DNA of 64,000 bases. Origin: Marinobacter mobilis (GTDB taxonomy: Bacteria > Pseudomonadota > Gammaproteobacteria > Pseudomonadales > Oleiphilaceae). Positions within the stretch are counted from its first letter, which is position 1; the number at the start of each line of letters is the position of its first letter. The position numbers and the translations under genes were made by a program. The notes under the pieces are model-generated. The model was not told the origin of the DNA, made no database searches, and saw only the letters and a list, made by a program, of their open reading frames with translations. Below, one piece after another: positions 17,410 through 26,338 of this stretch. The stretch is taken from the NCBI RefSeq assembly GCF_900106945.1, contig NZ_FNNE01000010.1, forward strand, positions 62,001-126,000, written 5' to 3'.

Positions 17410-18405
17410 ATGAGCACCATCACCCAGTCACAGAACCCGGCGCCAGCACCGCGCTGGCTGAACACCCTGACGGACTACCTGTCTCCAGGGGCGCTGGCCC
17501 GAAGCAGCCGCAATCTGTTGCTACCGATCATTGGCATCGCCCTGTTCCTGGTGTTCTGGCAATTGACCGCACCCAAGGTCGACACCTCACTGGGCAGCTT
17601 TCCGGCGCCGACCGATGTCTGGGAACAGGCTGGCCAGCTCTGGCAGGAACACGCCAGTGAACGGGAACGGGCAGACCGCTTCGTAGAGATGCAGGAAGCC
17701 CGTAACGCCCGCATCCTGGCCAGCAACCCCGACGCCGAGGTCACCATCCGCCCCTATCCCGGGGCGCCCACCTTCTTTGACCAGATCGGCACCAGCCTGG
17801 TCACCGTGTTGTCCGGCTTTCTGCTGGCCACGGTGATCGCCGTGCCCCTGGGGGTGCTGGTGGGCCTCAACCGTTATTTCGCGGCGGCCATCAATCCGCT
17901 GATCCAGATCTTCAAACCGGTATCGCCGCTGGCCTGGCTGCCGCTGGTGACCATGGTCGTCTCGGCGACGTACGTCAGCGATGACCCGATGTTCGAGAAA
18001 GCCTTCCTGACCTCGATGATCACCGTCACCTTGTGCAGCCTGTGGCCAACGCTGATCAATACCAGTTTCGGCGTGGCCGCCGTGGACCCCGACCTGGTCA
18101 ATGTTTCACGGGTACTGCGGCTGTCGTTCTGGACCCACACCCGCAAGGTCGTGTTGCCCTCGTCGGTGCCGATGATCTTTACCGGGTTGCGGGTGTCCCT
18201 GGGGATCGCCTGGATGGTGCTCATTGCGGCCGAGATGCTGGCCCAGAACCCGGGCCTCGGCAAGTTTGTCTGGGATGAGTTCCAGAACGGCAGCAGCCAG
18301 TCGCTGAGCCGCATCATGGTGGCCGTGCTGGCCATTGGCTTCATCGGCTTCCTGCTGGATCGCCTCATGCTGCTGATCCAGAAGAAAGTTGCCTGGAACG
18401 AATAA
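17410..18405 (+). CDS. nrtB: Nitrate ABC transporter permease
   Basis: A 331-residue inner-membrane permease of the SsuC/TauC/NrtB type: about six membrane helices, and a cytoplasmic coupling segment near residues 230-255 (Val-Val-Leu-Pro-Ser-Ser-Val-Pro). A long insertion of about 70 residues (60-125), rich in Glu, Arg and Ala, lies between the first and second helices, as seen in NrtB/NasE. GGAGG lies eight bases before ATG 17410. It lies 27 bases after nrtA. Confidence 0.9.
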   Translation: MSTITQSQNPAPAPRWLNTLTDYLSPGALARSSRNLLLPIIGIALFLVFWQLTAPKVDTSLGSFPAPTDVWEQAGQLWQEHASERERADRFVEMQEARNARILASNPDAEVTIRPYPGAPTFFDQIGTSLVTVLSGFLLATVIAVPLGVLVGLNRYFAAAINPLIQIFKPVSPLAWLPLVTMVVSATYVSDDPMFEKAFLTSMITVTLCSLWPTLINTSFGVAAVDPDLVNVSRVLRLSFWTHTRKVVLPSSVPMIFTGLRVSLGIAWMVLIAAEMLAQNPGLGKFVWDEFQNGSSQSLSRIMVAVLAIGFIGFLLDRLMLLIQKKVAWNE

Positions 18406-18438
18406 TCCACTGCCCGTTGCGTAAGCGAGGAACCCATT

Positions 18439-19359
18439 ATGAACAAGCCACATCTTGAACTGACCGGCGTCGACATGGCCTTCGATACCCCCAAGGGGCA
18501 GTTTCTGGCCCTGGACAACGTCAACCTGAAAATCCGCAAGGGCGAGTTTGTCTCGCTGATCGGCCACTCCGGCTGCGGCAAGTCCACGGTACTGAACATC
18601 GTCGCCGGGCTGTTGCAGGCAACCCGCGGCGGCTGCGTGCTGGACGGCCACGAGGTGAACACCCCGGGGCCGGAGCGTGCCGTGGTGTTCCAACACCACG
18701 CGCTGATGCCCTGGCTGACGGTGTACGAAAACGTCGAACTGGCGGTCAACCAGGTATTCCGCAAGACCATGAGCAAAAAAGAGAAGCGCGACTGGATCCT
18801 GCATAACCTGACGCTGGTCAACATGCAGCACGCCATCGACAAGCGTCCGGGAGAGATTTCCGGGGGCATGGCTCAGCGAGTTGGCATCGCCCGGGCGCTG
18901 TCCATGAAACCCAGCGTGCTGCTGATGGACGAACCCTTCGGCGCCCTCGATGCACTGACCCGGGCCCACCTGCAGGACGCACTGATGGCCATTCAGCAGG
19001 ATCTCAACAGCACCGTCATCATGATCACCCACGACGTGGATGAAGCCGTGCTGCTGTCCGATCGCATTGTCATGATGACCAATGGCCCAGCCGCCAGCGT
19101 CGGCGAGGAACTGCACGTGGATCTGCCCCGGCCCCGGAACCGGGTGGCCCTGGCCGATGACCCGACCTATGTCCACTGCCGCCAGGCGGTGCTGTCCTTC
19201 CTGTATGAGAAGCAGACCTTCCCGGGCAAGTCAGAACCCGCCAGCACGGCCACCGAGGCCAGCACCGACAGCAACGCCGAGGTCGAGGCCCATACCCCGG
19301 CCACCGTGCCCACAGACCGCGAGGTCAACGACCAGCCACAACAACGGGCCATTGCCTGA
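18439..19359 (+). CDS. nrtC: Nitrate ABC transporter ATP-binding protein
   Basis: A 306-residue ABC ATPase. Walker A Gly-His-Ser-Gly-Cys-Gly-Lys-Ser-Thr near residue 48, signature Ser-Gly-Gly-Met-Ala-Gln near 139, Walker B with Met-Asp-Glu-Pro-Phe-Gly-Ala-Leu-Asp near 160, and a switch His near 195. It lacks the NrtA-like C-terminal domain of cyanobacterial NrtC, so NasD/NrtD would be an equally good name. The C-terminal tail of about 45 residues is low-complexity and acidic. Last gene of nrtABC. Confidence 0.88.
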   Translation: MNKPHLELTGVDMAFDTPKGQFLALDNVNLKIRKGEFVSLIGHSGCGKSTVLNIVAGLLQATRGGCVLDGHEVNTPGPERAVVFQHHALMPWLTVYENVELAVNQVFRKTMSKKEKRDWILHNLTLVNMQHAIDKRPGEISGGMAQRVGIARALSMKPSVLLMDEPFGALDALTRAHLQDALMAIQQDLNSTVIMITHDVDEAVLLSDRIVMMTNGPAASVGEELHVDLPRPRNRVALADDPTYVHCRQAVLSFLYEKQTFPGKSEPASTATEASTDSNAEVEAHTPATVPTDREVNDQPQQRAIA

Positions 19360-19453
19360 GTTCCCTGATCCCGGCGCCGGCACCTCCGCATCGCCCCAAC
19401 CTGGTGCAAACGAACCAGAGCAGGGCAGCCAGGCGCCGGGAAATTTTCCTGAG

Positions 19454-19475
19454 CGCGGCACGAACCCGCGTTTTT
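19454..19475 (+). terminator. Weak terminator after nrtC
   Basis: A 5-base GC stem (19454-19458 with 19466-19470) and five T residues, 95 bases after the nrtC stop and just before the next sigma-54 element. Confidence 0.5.
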
Positions 19476-19491
19476 AAGGGAATACACAGGT

Positions 19492-19507
19492 TGGCACGCT
19501 TCTCGCT
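19492..19507 (+). promoter_or_regulatory. Sigma-54 promoter of nasC-nirB-nirD
   Basis: TGGCACG, four bases, TCGCT. The -24 part is perfect and the -12 GC is present; one T of the -12 motif is C. Transcription would start near 19520, leaving a leader of about 125 bases with an attenuator. Confidence 0.7.
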
Positions 19508-19567
19508 TTAATTAAATCAGGATGGGGTCACCCGGCCGGAGCCGGACGGGCCATCCAATCTTCGTTG

Positions 19568-19628
19568 TTGGCAATGTTGCCGGACTACCGATTCTTCCGT
19601 GAGGGAGATGGGGTACTCCGGCTTTTTT
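19568..19628 (+). promoter_or_regulatory. nasC leader attenuator (NasT-type antitermination site)
   Basis: An 11-base stem with one mismatch (19579-19589 with 19612-19622) followed by six T residues is an intrinsic terminator 17 bases before nasC. The preceding hairpin 19568-19583 has stem TTGGC/GCCGG (three GC and two GU pairs) and loop AATGTT with A1 and G4. Its 3' arm is the same stretch as the terminator's 5' arm, so the two exclude each other. This is the clearest of the three ANTAR-type sites. Confidence 0.78.
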
Positions 19629-19645
19629 ATTTGGGGCGGAAAACG

Positions 19646-20866
19646 ATGAACAATACCCTGGTTATCTGTGGTCATGGCATGGTCGCCCAGCGTCTGCTGG
19701 AGCGGTTGTGTGCGCAGCCGAAGCCAGCGTTCTCGCGAATTGTGGTGCTCAGCGGCGAGCCCGCCCCTGCCTATAACCGCATTCAGCTGTCGTCCCTGCT
19801 GGCCGGGGATGCCAAAGAAGACAGCCTGACCCTGAAACCGGACGACTGGTTCCAGCGCCACGGCATTGAACGCCGCCACGGCGACCCGGTGGCGCGGATC
19901 GACCGGGAGAACCGGGAGGTCATCACCGCCAGCGGTCATCGAGAGGCTTACGGCAAACTGGTCATTGCCACCGGCTCCCGTTCCGCCCGCCTCGGCCTGC
20001 CCGGGGAAGACCTTAATGGCGTGGTCGGTTTCCGCGACCTGCGCGACACCCGCACCCTGATTGAACTCAGCCAGAAATACCGCCGTGCGGTGGTCATCGG
20101 AGGCGGCTTTCTGGGTCTTGAGGCGGCCGAAGGCCTGCGCTGCCGGGGCATGTCGGTAACGGTACTGCACCGCAGCAGCCACCTGCTGAATCGCCAGCTC
20201 GACCGGGTCGGCGGCAGCCTGCTGGAGCAAGCCCTGCAGGAGCGTGGGCTTAATGTCCGCACCGGGACCTCCCCCCTGTCACTGCTGGGCAAGCAACAGT
20301 TGCGGGCCGTGCAACTGGCAGACGAAACCCTGATCAGCACCGATCTGGTGGTGGTCGCTGCAGGGATCACCCCCAATGCGGAACTGGGCCGAGACGCCGG
20401 CCTCGACTGTGACCGCGGCATTCAGGTCAACGGCCAGATGCAGACCAGCGACCCCGACATTTACGCCCTGGGCGAATGCTGCCAGCTCGGTAAAGAGACC
20501 TTCGGTCTGGTGGAGCCGGGCTACGAACAGGCCGACGTACTGGCCCGGGTGCTCAGCGAGAAAGACAGCAACGCCTGCTTTGAGCCCTCGGTCCTCGCGA
20601 CCCGGCTCAAGATCAGTGGCATCCCTATTTTTTCCAGTGGCCAGACCGAAGCGGACGACCGTACCGAGTCTGTGGTCTGGCAAGACTATGAAACCAACCG
20701 TTACTGCCGGCTGATGATCCGTGATCAGCGCCTCACTGGAGCCGTTCTGTTCGGCGAAACCAGTGACGGCCCCTGGTACCACGAGCGCATCCGTCACGCG
20801 GACGATATTACGCAATACCGGGCCAACCTGGCATTCGGGAAAGATTACTGCAACGCGGCAGCATGA
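19646..20866 (+). CDS. nasC: FAD/NAD(P)-dependent electron-transfer subunit for nitrate reductase
   Basis: A 406-residue pyridine nucleotide-disulfide oxidoreductase-type flavoprotein: N-terminal FAD site (Gly-His-Gly-Met-Val-Ala), central NAD(P) site (Val-Val-Ile-Gly-Gly-Gly-Phe-Leu-Gly-Leu-Glu near residue 150), and a C-terminal NasB/NirB-like region. In Klebsiella, NasC passes electrons from NADH to NasA. It resembles the first 400 residues of NirB, its neighbour. ATG 19646 follows GGGGCGGA; the open frame before it runs through the attenuator. Leads the nasC-nirB-nirD operon. Confidence 0.85.
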   Translation: MNNTLVICGHGMVAQRLLERLCAQPKPAFSRIVVLSGEPAPAYNRIQLSSLLAGDAKEDSLTLKPDDWFQRHGIERRHGDPVARIDRENREVITASGHREAYGKLVIATGSRSARLGLPGEDLNGVVGFRDLRDTRTLIELSQKYRRAVVIGGGFLGLEAAEGLRCRGMSVTVLHRSSHLLNRQLDRVGGSLLEQALQERGLNVRTGTSPLSLLGKQQLRAVQLADETLISTDLVVVAAGITPNAELGRDAGLDCDRGIQVNGQMQTSDPDIYALGECCQLGKETFGLVEPGYEQADVLARVLSEKDSNACFEPSVLATRLKISGIPIFSSGQTEADDRTESVVWQDYETNRYCRLMIRDQRLTGAVLFGETSDGPWYHERIRHADDITQYRANLAFGKDYCNAAA

Positions 20867-20902
20867 ACCGAGCCCGGACTTGATGAGATGAGAGGAAACA
20901 CC

Positions 20903-23407
20903 ATGAGCAAGAAAAATCTGATAGTGGTTGGTAACGGCATGGTCGGCCACCACTTCCTTGAACAGTTCGTCGAATCCGAAGCTGCCGCCGCGTTCAATGT
21001 TGTGGTCTTCGGTGAGGAACCTCTGTTGGCCTACGACCGGGTTCACCTGTCTGAATATTTCACCGGCTCTACCCATGCCGACCTCGCCATGGGCACCGCC
21101 CAGTGGTATGCCGACAAAAACATCGACCTGCACCTGGACGAACAGGTCAGCGAGATTGACCGTGACAACCAGCAGGTCATCACCCCCAAGGGCAGCTACC
21201 CCTACGATGAACTGGTACTGGCCACCGGCTCCTTCCCGTTTGTGCCTCCCATTGAAGGCAACAACGGTCCGGACTGCCTGGTCTATCGCACCCTGGATGA
21301 TCTCGACCAGATCCGCGCCAGCGCCGAAGGCGGCAAGGTTGGCGTGGTGGTCGGCGGTGGCCTGCTGGGCCTGGAAGCGGCCAACGCGCTCAAGAGTCTG
21401 GGTCTGGAAGCCCATGTGGTGGAATTCGCGCCACGGCTGATGCCCGTGCAGCTCGACGCCGACGGCGGCGGTCTGCTGCGTCGCAAGATTGAAGAACTCG
21501 GCGTGCAGGTACACACCGAAAAGGCCACCACCGCGATTGTCGAGGGTGACGAGTGCCGCCTGCGCATGAACTTCAGCGATGACACGCATCTGGAAACCGA
21601 CCTGATCGTATTCTCTGCCGGTATCCGCCCTCAGGACGCCCTGGCCCGCAGTTCCGGCCTGGACATCGGCGAGCGTGGCGGCATCGTCATCAACAACCAG
21701 TGCACCACGTCCGACCCGCACATCCACGCCATCGGCGAGTGCGCCCTGTGGGACGGCCGTATCTTCGGTCTGGTTGCCCCGGGTTACACCATGGCCCGCA
21801 CCCTGTCCGGCGCCCTTAACGGCGACAGTGAAGCGGCCTTCACCGGTGCCGACATGAGCACCAAGCTGAAGCTGCTGGGGGTTGACGTCGGCTCCATCGG
21901 AGATGCCCATGGCCAGACCCCGGGTGCCCGCAACATCCAGTTCAACGACGGTGCCAACGGCGTTTACCGCCGCATGGTCATCAGCGAGGACGGCAAGAAG
22001 CTGCTCGGCGCTATCCTTGTGGGCGACAACGGCCCCTACGACACCCTGCTGCAGTACGCGCTCAACGGCATCGAGCTGCCGGCCAACCCGGAGGCGTTGA
22101 TCCTGCCGGAATCCGAAGGCGGCGCCCCGGCGCTGGGCCCGGATGCCCTCCCAGACACGGCGTCCATCTGTTCCTGTCACAACGTTACCAAAGGCGACAT
22201 CTGCGGCGTTATCGATGCCGGCTGCTGCGACCTCGGCAGTGTCAAGGGTGAGACCAAGGCCAGCACCGGTTGTGGTGGCTGTGCCGCGCTGCTGAAGAAT
22301 GTGGTCGACTGCGAACTGGAAAAACGCGGTGTGGAAGTCAGCAAGGACATCTGTGAACACTTCCCGTACAGCCGTCAGGAGCTGTTCCACCTGGTCAAGG
22401 TCAACGGCATCCGCACCTTCCACCAGCTGATCCATGACCATGGCAAGGGCCACGGTTGCGATATCTGCAAACCGGCGGTGGGCTCCATCCTGGCGACGGT
22501 GTGGAACGAGCACATTCTCGCCACCGACCACGTTGCCCTGCAGGACACCAACGACACCTTCATGGCCAACATGCAGAAGAACGGGACCTACTCGATCGTG
22601 CCACGGGTTCCCGGCGGTGAGATCACCCCCGACAAACTGATTGTGCTGGGCGAAGTGGCCAAGGAATACGACCTGTACACCAAGATCACCGGAGGTCAGC
22701 GCATCGACCTGTTTGGCGCCACCCTCAGTCAACTGCCGGAAATCTGGGAAAAGCTGATCGCCGCCGGCTTCGAGACCGGCCACGCCTACGGCAAATCACT
22801 GCGGACCGTAAAATCCTGTGTTGGCAGCACCTGGTGCCGCTACGGCGTGCAGGACAGCGTCGGCATGGCGATCCTTCTGGAAGACCGTTACAAGGGTCTG
22901 CGCTCCCCTCACAAACTGAAAATGGCGGTGTCAGGCTGTACCCGTGAGTGTGCCGAGGCCCAGAGCAAGGACATTGGCGTGATCGCCACCGACAAAGGCT
23001 GGAACCTGTATGTCTGCGGTAACGGCGGTATGCGTCCACGCCATGCCGATCTGTTCGCCACCGACCTCAGTGATGAGGAACTTATCCGCGCCATTGACCG
23101 CGTGCTGATGTTCTACGTCCGCACCGCCGACCGTCTGCAACGCACCAGCGTCTGGCTGGAAAACCTGGAAGGTGGTCTCGACTACCTCAAGAAGGTGGTA
23201 CTGGAGGACAACCTGGGTATCGGCGAAGAGCTGGATGCGCACATGCAGACCGTGATTGACACCTACCAGTGCGAGTGGAAGACCGCCGTGGAAGACCCCG
23301 AGAAGCGCAAGCGCTTCCGCGAGTTCGTCAATGACGAACGCAAGGACCCCGTACAACAGTGGACTCAGGAGCGCGGCCAGCGTCGTCCTGTCATCGAAAC
23401 CGCCTGA
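20903..23407 (+). CDS. nirB: Assimilatory nitrite reductase large subunit
   Basis: An 834-residue NAD(P)H-dependent nitrite reductase, which makes ammonium from nitrite in the cytoplasm. Domains in order: FAD and NAD(P) binding (about 1-400), a BFD-like [2Fe-2S] domain (Cys-Ser-Cys-His near 423 with Gly-Cys-Gly-Gly-Cys near 457), and ferredoxin-type plus siroheme/[4Fe-4S] domains, with cluster ligands Cys-x5-Cys near 639-645 and Cys-x3-Cys near 679-683. Full length. ATG 20903 follows AGAGGA. It needs siroheme, whose synthase is not encoded here. Confidence 0.95.
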   Translation: MSKKNLIVVGNGMVGHHFLEQFVESEAAAAFNVVVFGEEPLLAYDRVHLSEYFTGSTHADLAMGTAQWYADKNIDLHLDEQVSEIDRDNQQVITPKGSYPYDELVLATGSFPFVPPIEGNNGPDCLVYRTLDDLDQIRASAEGGKVGVVVGGGLLGLEAANALKSLGLEAHVVEFAPRLMPVQLDADGGGLLRRKIEELGVQVHTEKATTAIVEGDECRLRMNFSDDTHLETDLIVFSAGIRPQDALARSSGLDIGERGGIVINNQCTTSDPHIHAIGECALWDGRIFGLVAPGYTMARTLSGALNGDSEAAFTGADMSTKLKLLGVDVGSIGDAHGQTPGARNIQFNDGANGVYRRMVISEDGKKLLGAILVGDNGPYDTLLQYALNGIELPANPEALILPESEGGAPALGPDALPDTASICSCHNVTKGDICGVIDAGCCDLGSVKGETKASTGCGGCAALLKNVVDCELEKRGVEVSKDICEHFPYSRQELFHLVKVNGIRTFHQLIHDHGKGHGCDICKPAVGSILATVWNEHILATDHVALQDTNDTFMANMQKNGTYSIVPRVPGGEITPDKLIVLGEVAKEYDLYTKITGGQRIDLFGATLSQLPEIWEKLIAAGFETGHAYGKSLRTVKSCVGSTWCRYGVQDSVGMAILLEDRYKGLRSPHKLKMAVSGCTRECAEAQSKDIGVIATDKGWNLYVCGNGGMRPRHADLFATDLSDEELIRAIDRVLMFYVRTADRLQRTSVWLENLEGGLDYLKKVVLEDNLGIGEELDAHMQTVIDTYQCEWKTAVEDPEKRKRFREFVNDERKDPVQQWTQERGQRRPVIETA

Positions 23408-23420
23408 GGAGGAAATCAAG

Positions 23421-23789
23421 ATGAGCAACAAGACCCAGTGGCAAAGTGTGTGCAGCGTCGATGACCTGATCGCGGAATCCGGTATTGCGGTCTGGACCGC
23501 GGATGGCCCGGTAGCGATCTTCTATCTGCCCAACCGCATCCCGTGCCTGTTCGCCATCGGCCACACCGACCCGTTCAGTGGCTCCAACGTACTGGCTCGA
23601 GGCATCACCGGCGACCTTAAAGGTCAGCCGGTGGTGGCCTCACCGCTGTACAAGCAGCATTTCAACCTGGAAACCGGAGTCTGCCTGGAAGATGATGCCG
23701 TGCAGGTGCCAACCTACCCGGTACTCCTCGATGGCAACAACGTGGTGCTGGAAGTACCCGTCAAGAGTCAGGTCAAAGAAATCGCCTGA
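23421..23789 (+). CDS. nirD: Nitrite reductase small subunit
   Basis: A 122-residue Rieske-fold protein that partners NirB. The Cys-x-His and Cys-x2-His cluster ligands of true Rieske proteins are missing, which is normal for NirD. AGGAGG lies before ATG 23421, 13 bases after nirB. Ends the nitrite operon ahead of a strong hairpin. Confidence 0.93.
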   Translation: MSNKTQWQSVCSVDDLIAESGIAVWTADGPVAIFYLPNRIPCLFAIGHTDPFSGSNVLARGITGDLKGQPVVASPLYKQHFNLETGVCLEDDAVQVPTYPVLLDGNNVVLEVPVKSQVKEIA

Positions 23790-23804
23790 TTCCTGAGCCG
23801 TTTA

Positions 23805-23832
23805 AGGAGGGCCGCCACTGGACGGCCCTCCT
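23805..23832. terminator. Terminator hairpin between nirD and a convergent gene
   Basis: A perfect 10-base GC-rich stem (23805-23814 with 23823-23832) and an 8-base loop. It lies between convergent genes and could serve both strands; no T-run on the plus strand. Confidence 0.65.
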
Positions 23833-23874
23833 GTCAGCCCCCAGGCGATTGATCGCCCAGTTGCCCGGAGCGCC

Positions 23875-26196
23875 TCAACCTGTAGCGCCGGCGGAGGCCT
23901 CCTCACCCGCAGTTTCTTCGTCCGTTCCCCTCTTGATCACTTTTTCCAACTGAACCGGCACGTGCTTGTGGAACGGAGTGCGGGACAGGGGGTCACAGTA
24001 GTCCAGGCTGGTCAGACGGTTCAGCTCCGGCCCAATGGGCCCCTCATTCCGAAAGCGCATGCCATAACCGTGAGGCAGGGTCACCATGCCGGCACGGACG
24101 CTGTCATCCACATCCACAACCGCTTCAATGCAGCCCCAGGGCGAACGGCACTGAATCCGGTCACCGCTGATCACACCCAGGGATTCCGCATCCCCGGGGT
24201 GTATCCTCATCGCGCCGTGTGGGTCCACCTTGCGCCAGGCCGGGTCCCGGTAGATCTGGTTGGCGTTGTAACTGCGCCGCTCACCCGCCATCAATACAAA
24301 CGGATAATCCGTATTGGCATGCGATTCGACGCCAAGGTCCTTAAGTTCATCCAGCATTTCGGGAATGGCCAGATGAATACGACCATCCTTATGGGCAATG
24401 AAGGTCCACAGATCGTCAAATTCGTGTTCACTGAGCAGAACCCCGGATCGGCCATCGAGAATCGCCCGGAACAGGTTGGTCCCCAGAGTTATCCGGTTAC
24501 CCTTGTGACCGGCGCGTTTGACTGCAGCGTAGTGCTTCTGGGCATAGGCGATCGCCAGCGGTAACAGGGGTGCAGTTGCTGCGGCGCTGTCAGGCAGGGT
24601 CTGCCCCAGAGTACGATAGAGAATAGAGGCGGCATAAGGCACCCAATGGCGATTCTTCGCCAGGGCCCCGGCAAACGCCGCCATGAACCCAAGGTGATAG
24701 CCCCGGCCGCCTTCTATGCGGGCGATCCGTTCCAGTTTGGGGAAACTCGCCGGTAGCACGCCCATCTTTTCCAGTAGCCGGGTGTAAATTTCCGGCTCGG
24801 GCAACGTGCCTTCCCGGGCTGGGAGCAAGGGATGGCGCAGGTGGAAGCCATTTACAGGGAATTCAAGGTTAAAGCCGGTGGCCTCCCATTTCTCGAACTG
24901 GGACGACGCCGGTAACACATAATCGGCAGCCCGGGCGGTTTCGGTCATGGTCACGTCCACCACCACACTGAGTTCAAGGGCAGCAAACGCTTTCTCGTAG
25001 GCACCCGTGTCGGTCCAGGTGACCAAGGGGTTGGCACTGTCGACAAATACCGCCCGAATCCGGTTTTCGCCTTCGTGGAGAATCTCATCCGGCAGAATGT
25101 TTGGCGGGTAGATCCCGGCAATGGGAAACATCCCATGATGCGCCGTACGCTTGAACTTGGGCTTGCGCTCGTCGGTGTGCCCCAGGATGGGCAACAGGAA
25201 ACTGTGCAGGTTGTTCCCGCCACGGATGCCGAAATTGCCGGTCATCAAATACAACAGCTTTTCCAGATAGCCGTTCAGGGTGGTGTGCAGTGTCTGCTGG
25301 ATGCCAAGATCGATCCTTACACAGGCGGTGTGGGCCTTGGCGAAGCCCCGTGCCACCGCCTGCAGCTGGGCCAGGGGAATGTCCGCCCGTTCAGCATAGT
25401 CTGCCACCGGGATCGCCAGCAGTGCCTGTTCGACCTGTTCAAACCCCAGGCATCGGCGGCTCAGGAACGCCCGGTCATGAAGGCCTTCACTCACGATAAT
25501 GGCGAGCATGGCGCTCATCAGGTAACTGTCGGTACCGGGCCGCAATTGCAGATGGATGTCGGCCATCCTGGCGGTCTCCGAGCGCCGTGGGTCGATCACA
25601 ACCATGGTGCGACCGGGGTCCTTCTGGAGATGTTTCAGGGTATCCCGGGCATTAGGGATACCGTGAGCCTGAAACGGGTTGGTCCCGATGAACAACACAA
25701 AATCCGCATGTTCCACATCTTCGGTGGTGTGGCAGGTCTGGCTGCCAAACAGCCGGCCATTCACCCAGAAATCCCCGGTCTTCTCCTGGCCCAGGGAATT
25801 GTAGCTGTAGCGGCTCTTCATCGCCGTCAGCAACTGCCGGCTGTAGGCCCCTCCTAAATGGTTGCCCTGACCGCCACCGCCCAAAAAGGCGAAGGCATCG
25901 CCCCCGTGACGTTCGCGAATGACCGTCAGGCGCTGGGCAATGTCCTCCAGCGCCTCGTCCCAACTGACCGGCTTGAACGATCCATCGGGCTGGCGTTGCA
26001 TCGGGCTGGTCAGACGATCGTCGTGATTCTGGTAATGCTCCAGGCGTGCCGCTTTCTGACAGATATAGCCGTGGGTCAGCGGATGAGCCTTGTCACCCCG
26101 GATTTTCTTCAGGTGTGATCCTTCAACCTCCACACTCAACCCGCAGTTACGGGAACACAGGATGCAGGCGGTAGTATCGGTGCGGCTGGTGATCAT
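23875..26196 (-). CDS. Molybdopterin oxidoreductase, DMSO reductase superfamily
   Basis: A 773-residue enzyme with N-terminal [4Fe-4S] ligands (Cys-x2-Cys-x3-Cys near residues 11-18 and a later Cys in Tyr-Ile-Cys-Gln-Lys), large molybdopterin domains and a C-terminal dinucleotide-binding domain. ATG 26196 is chosen for AGGAGAG seven bases upstream. No Tat signal, so probably cytoplasmic. There is no BFD domain and no partner subunit, so it is not a second NasA; formate dehydrogenase-like or other roles are possible but the substrate is not deducible. It follows a TetR gene and a large palindrome on the same strand, suggesting repression by that TetR. Confidence 0.82.
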   Translation of the reverse strand: MITSRTDTTACILCSRNCGLSVEVEGSHLKKIRGDKAHPLTHGYICQKAARLEHYQNHDDRLTSPMQRQPDGSFKPVSWDEALEDIAQRLTVIRERHGGDAFAFLGGGGQGNHLGGAYSRQLLTAMKSRYSYNSLGQEKTGDFWVNGRLFGSQTCHTTEDVEHADFVLFIGTNPFQAHGIPNARDTLKHLQKDPGRTMVVIDPRRSETARMADIHLQLRPGTDSYLMSAMLAIIVSEGLHDRAFLSRRCLGFEQVEQALLAIPVADYAERADIPLAQLQAVARGFAKAHTACVRIDLGIQQTLHTTLNGYLEKLLYLMTGNFGIRGGNNLHSFLLPILGHTDERKPKFKRTAHHGMFPIAGIYPPNILPDEILHEGENRIRAVFVDSANPLVTWTDTGAYEKAFAALELSVVVDVTMTETARAADYVLPASSQFEKWEATGFNLEFPVNGFHLRHPLLPAREGTLPEPEIYTRLLEKMGVLPASFPKLERIARIEGGRGYHLGFMAAFAGALAKNRHWVPYAASILYRTLGQTLPDSAAATAPLLPLAIAYAQKHYAAVKRAGHKGNRITLGTNLFRAILDGRSGVLLSEHEFDDLWTFIAHKDGRIHLAIPEMLDELKDLGVESHANTDYPFVLMAGERRSYNANQIYRDPAWRKVDPHGAMRIHPGDAESLGVISGDRIQCRSPWGCIEAVVDVDDSVRAGMVTLPHGYGMRFRNEGPIGPELNRLTSLDYCDPLSRTPFHKHVPVQLEKVIKRGTDEETAGEEASAGATG

Positions 26197-26247
26197 GGCG
26201 TTCTCTCCTGGTGAACAACCCGCGAACGGGTGCGGACATTCCAACAA

Positions 26248-26269
26248 TAACTAAACGATCATTTAGTTA
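26248..26269. promoter_or_regulatory. Palindromic operator, probable TetR site
   Basis: TAACTAAA, CGATCA, TTTAGTTA: perfect 8-base arms and 6-base centre, 52 bases upstream of the molybdoenzyme start. The half-repeat ACGATCAT recurs just downstream (from 26270). Size and symmetry fit a TetR-family operator, and the TetR gene is next door. Confidence 0.7.
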
Positions 26270-26338
26270 ACGATCATAAGCCATTTATCCCGCCATCGCC
26301 TTTGGCGTTACGGGCCAGTTCAGGCGACAACCCGCAAA

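Noticed and set aside
20279..22783. An 834-codon open frame on the minus strand opposite nirB
   Set aside because: It is an antisense shadow of nirB, whose domains and Cys motifs are all intact; the antisense product has low-complexity His/Val/Gly-rich sequence and no family features.
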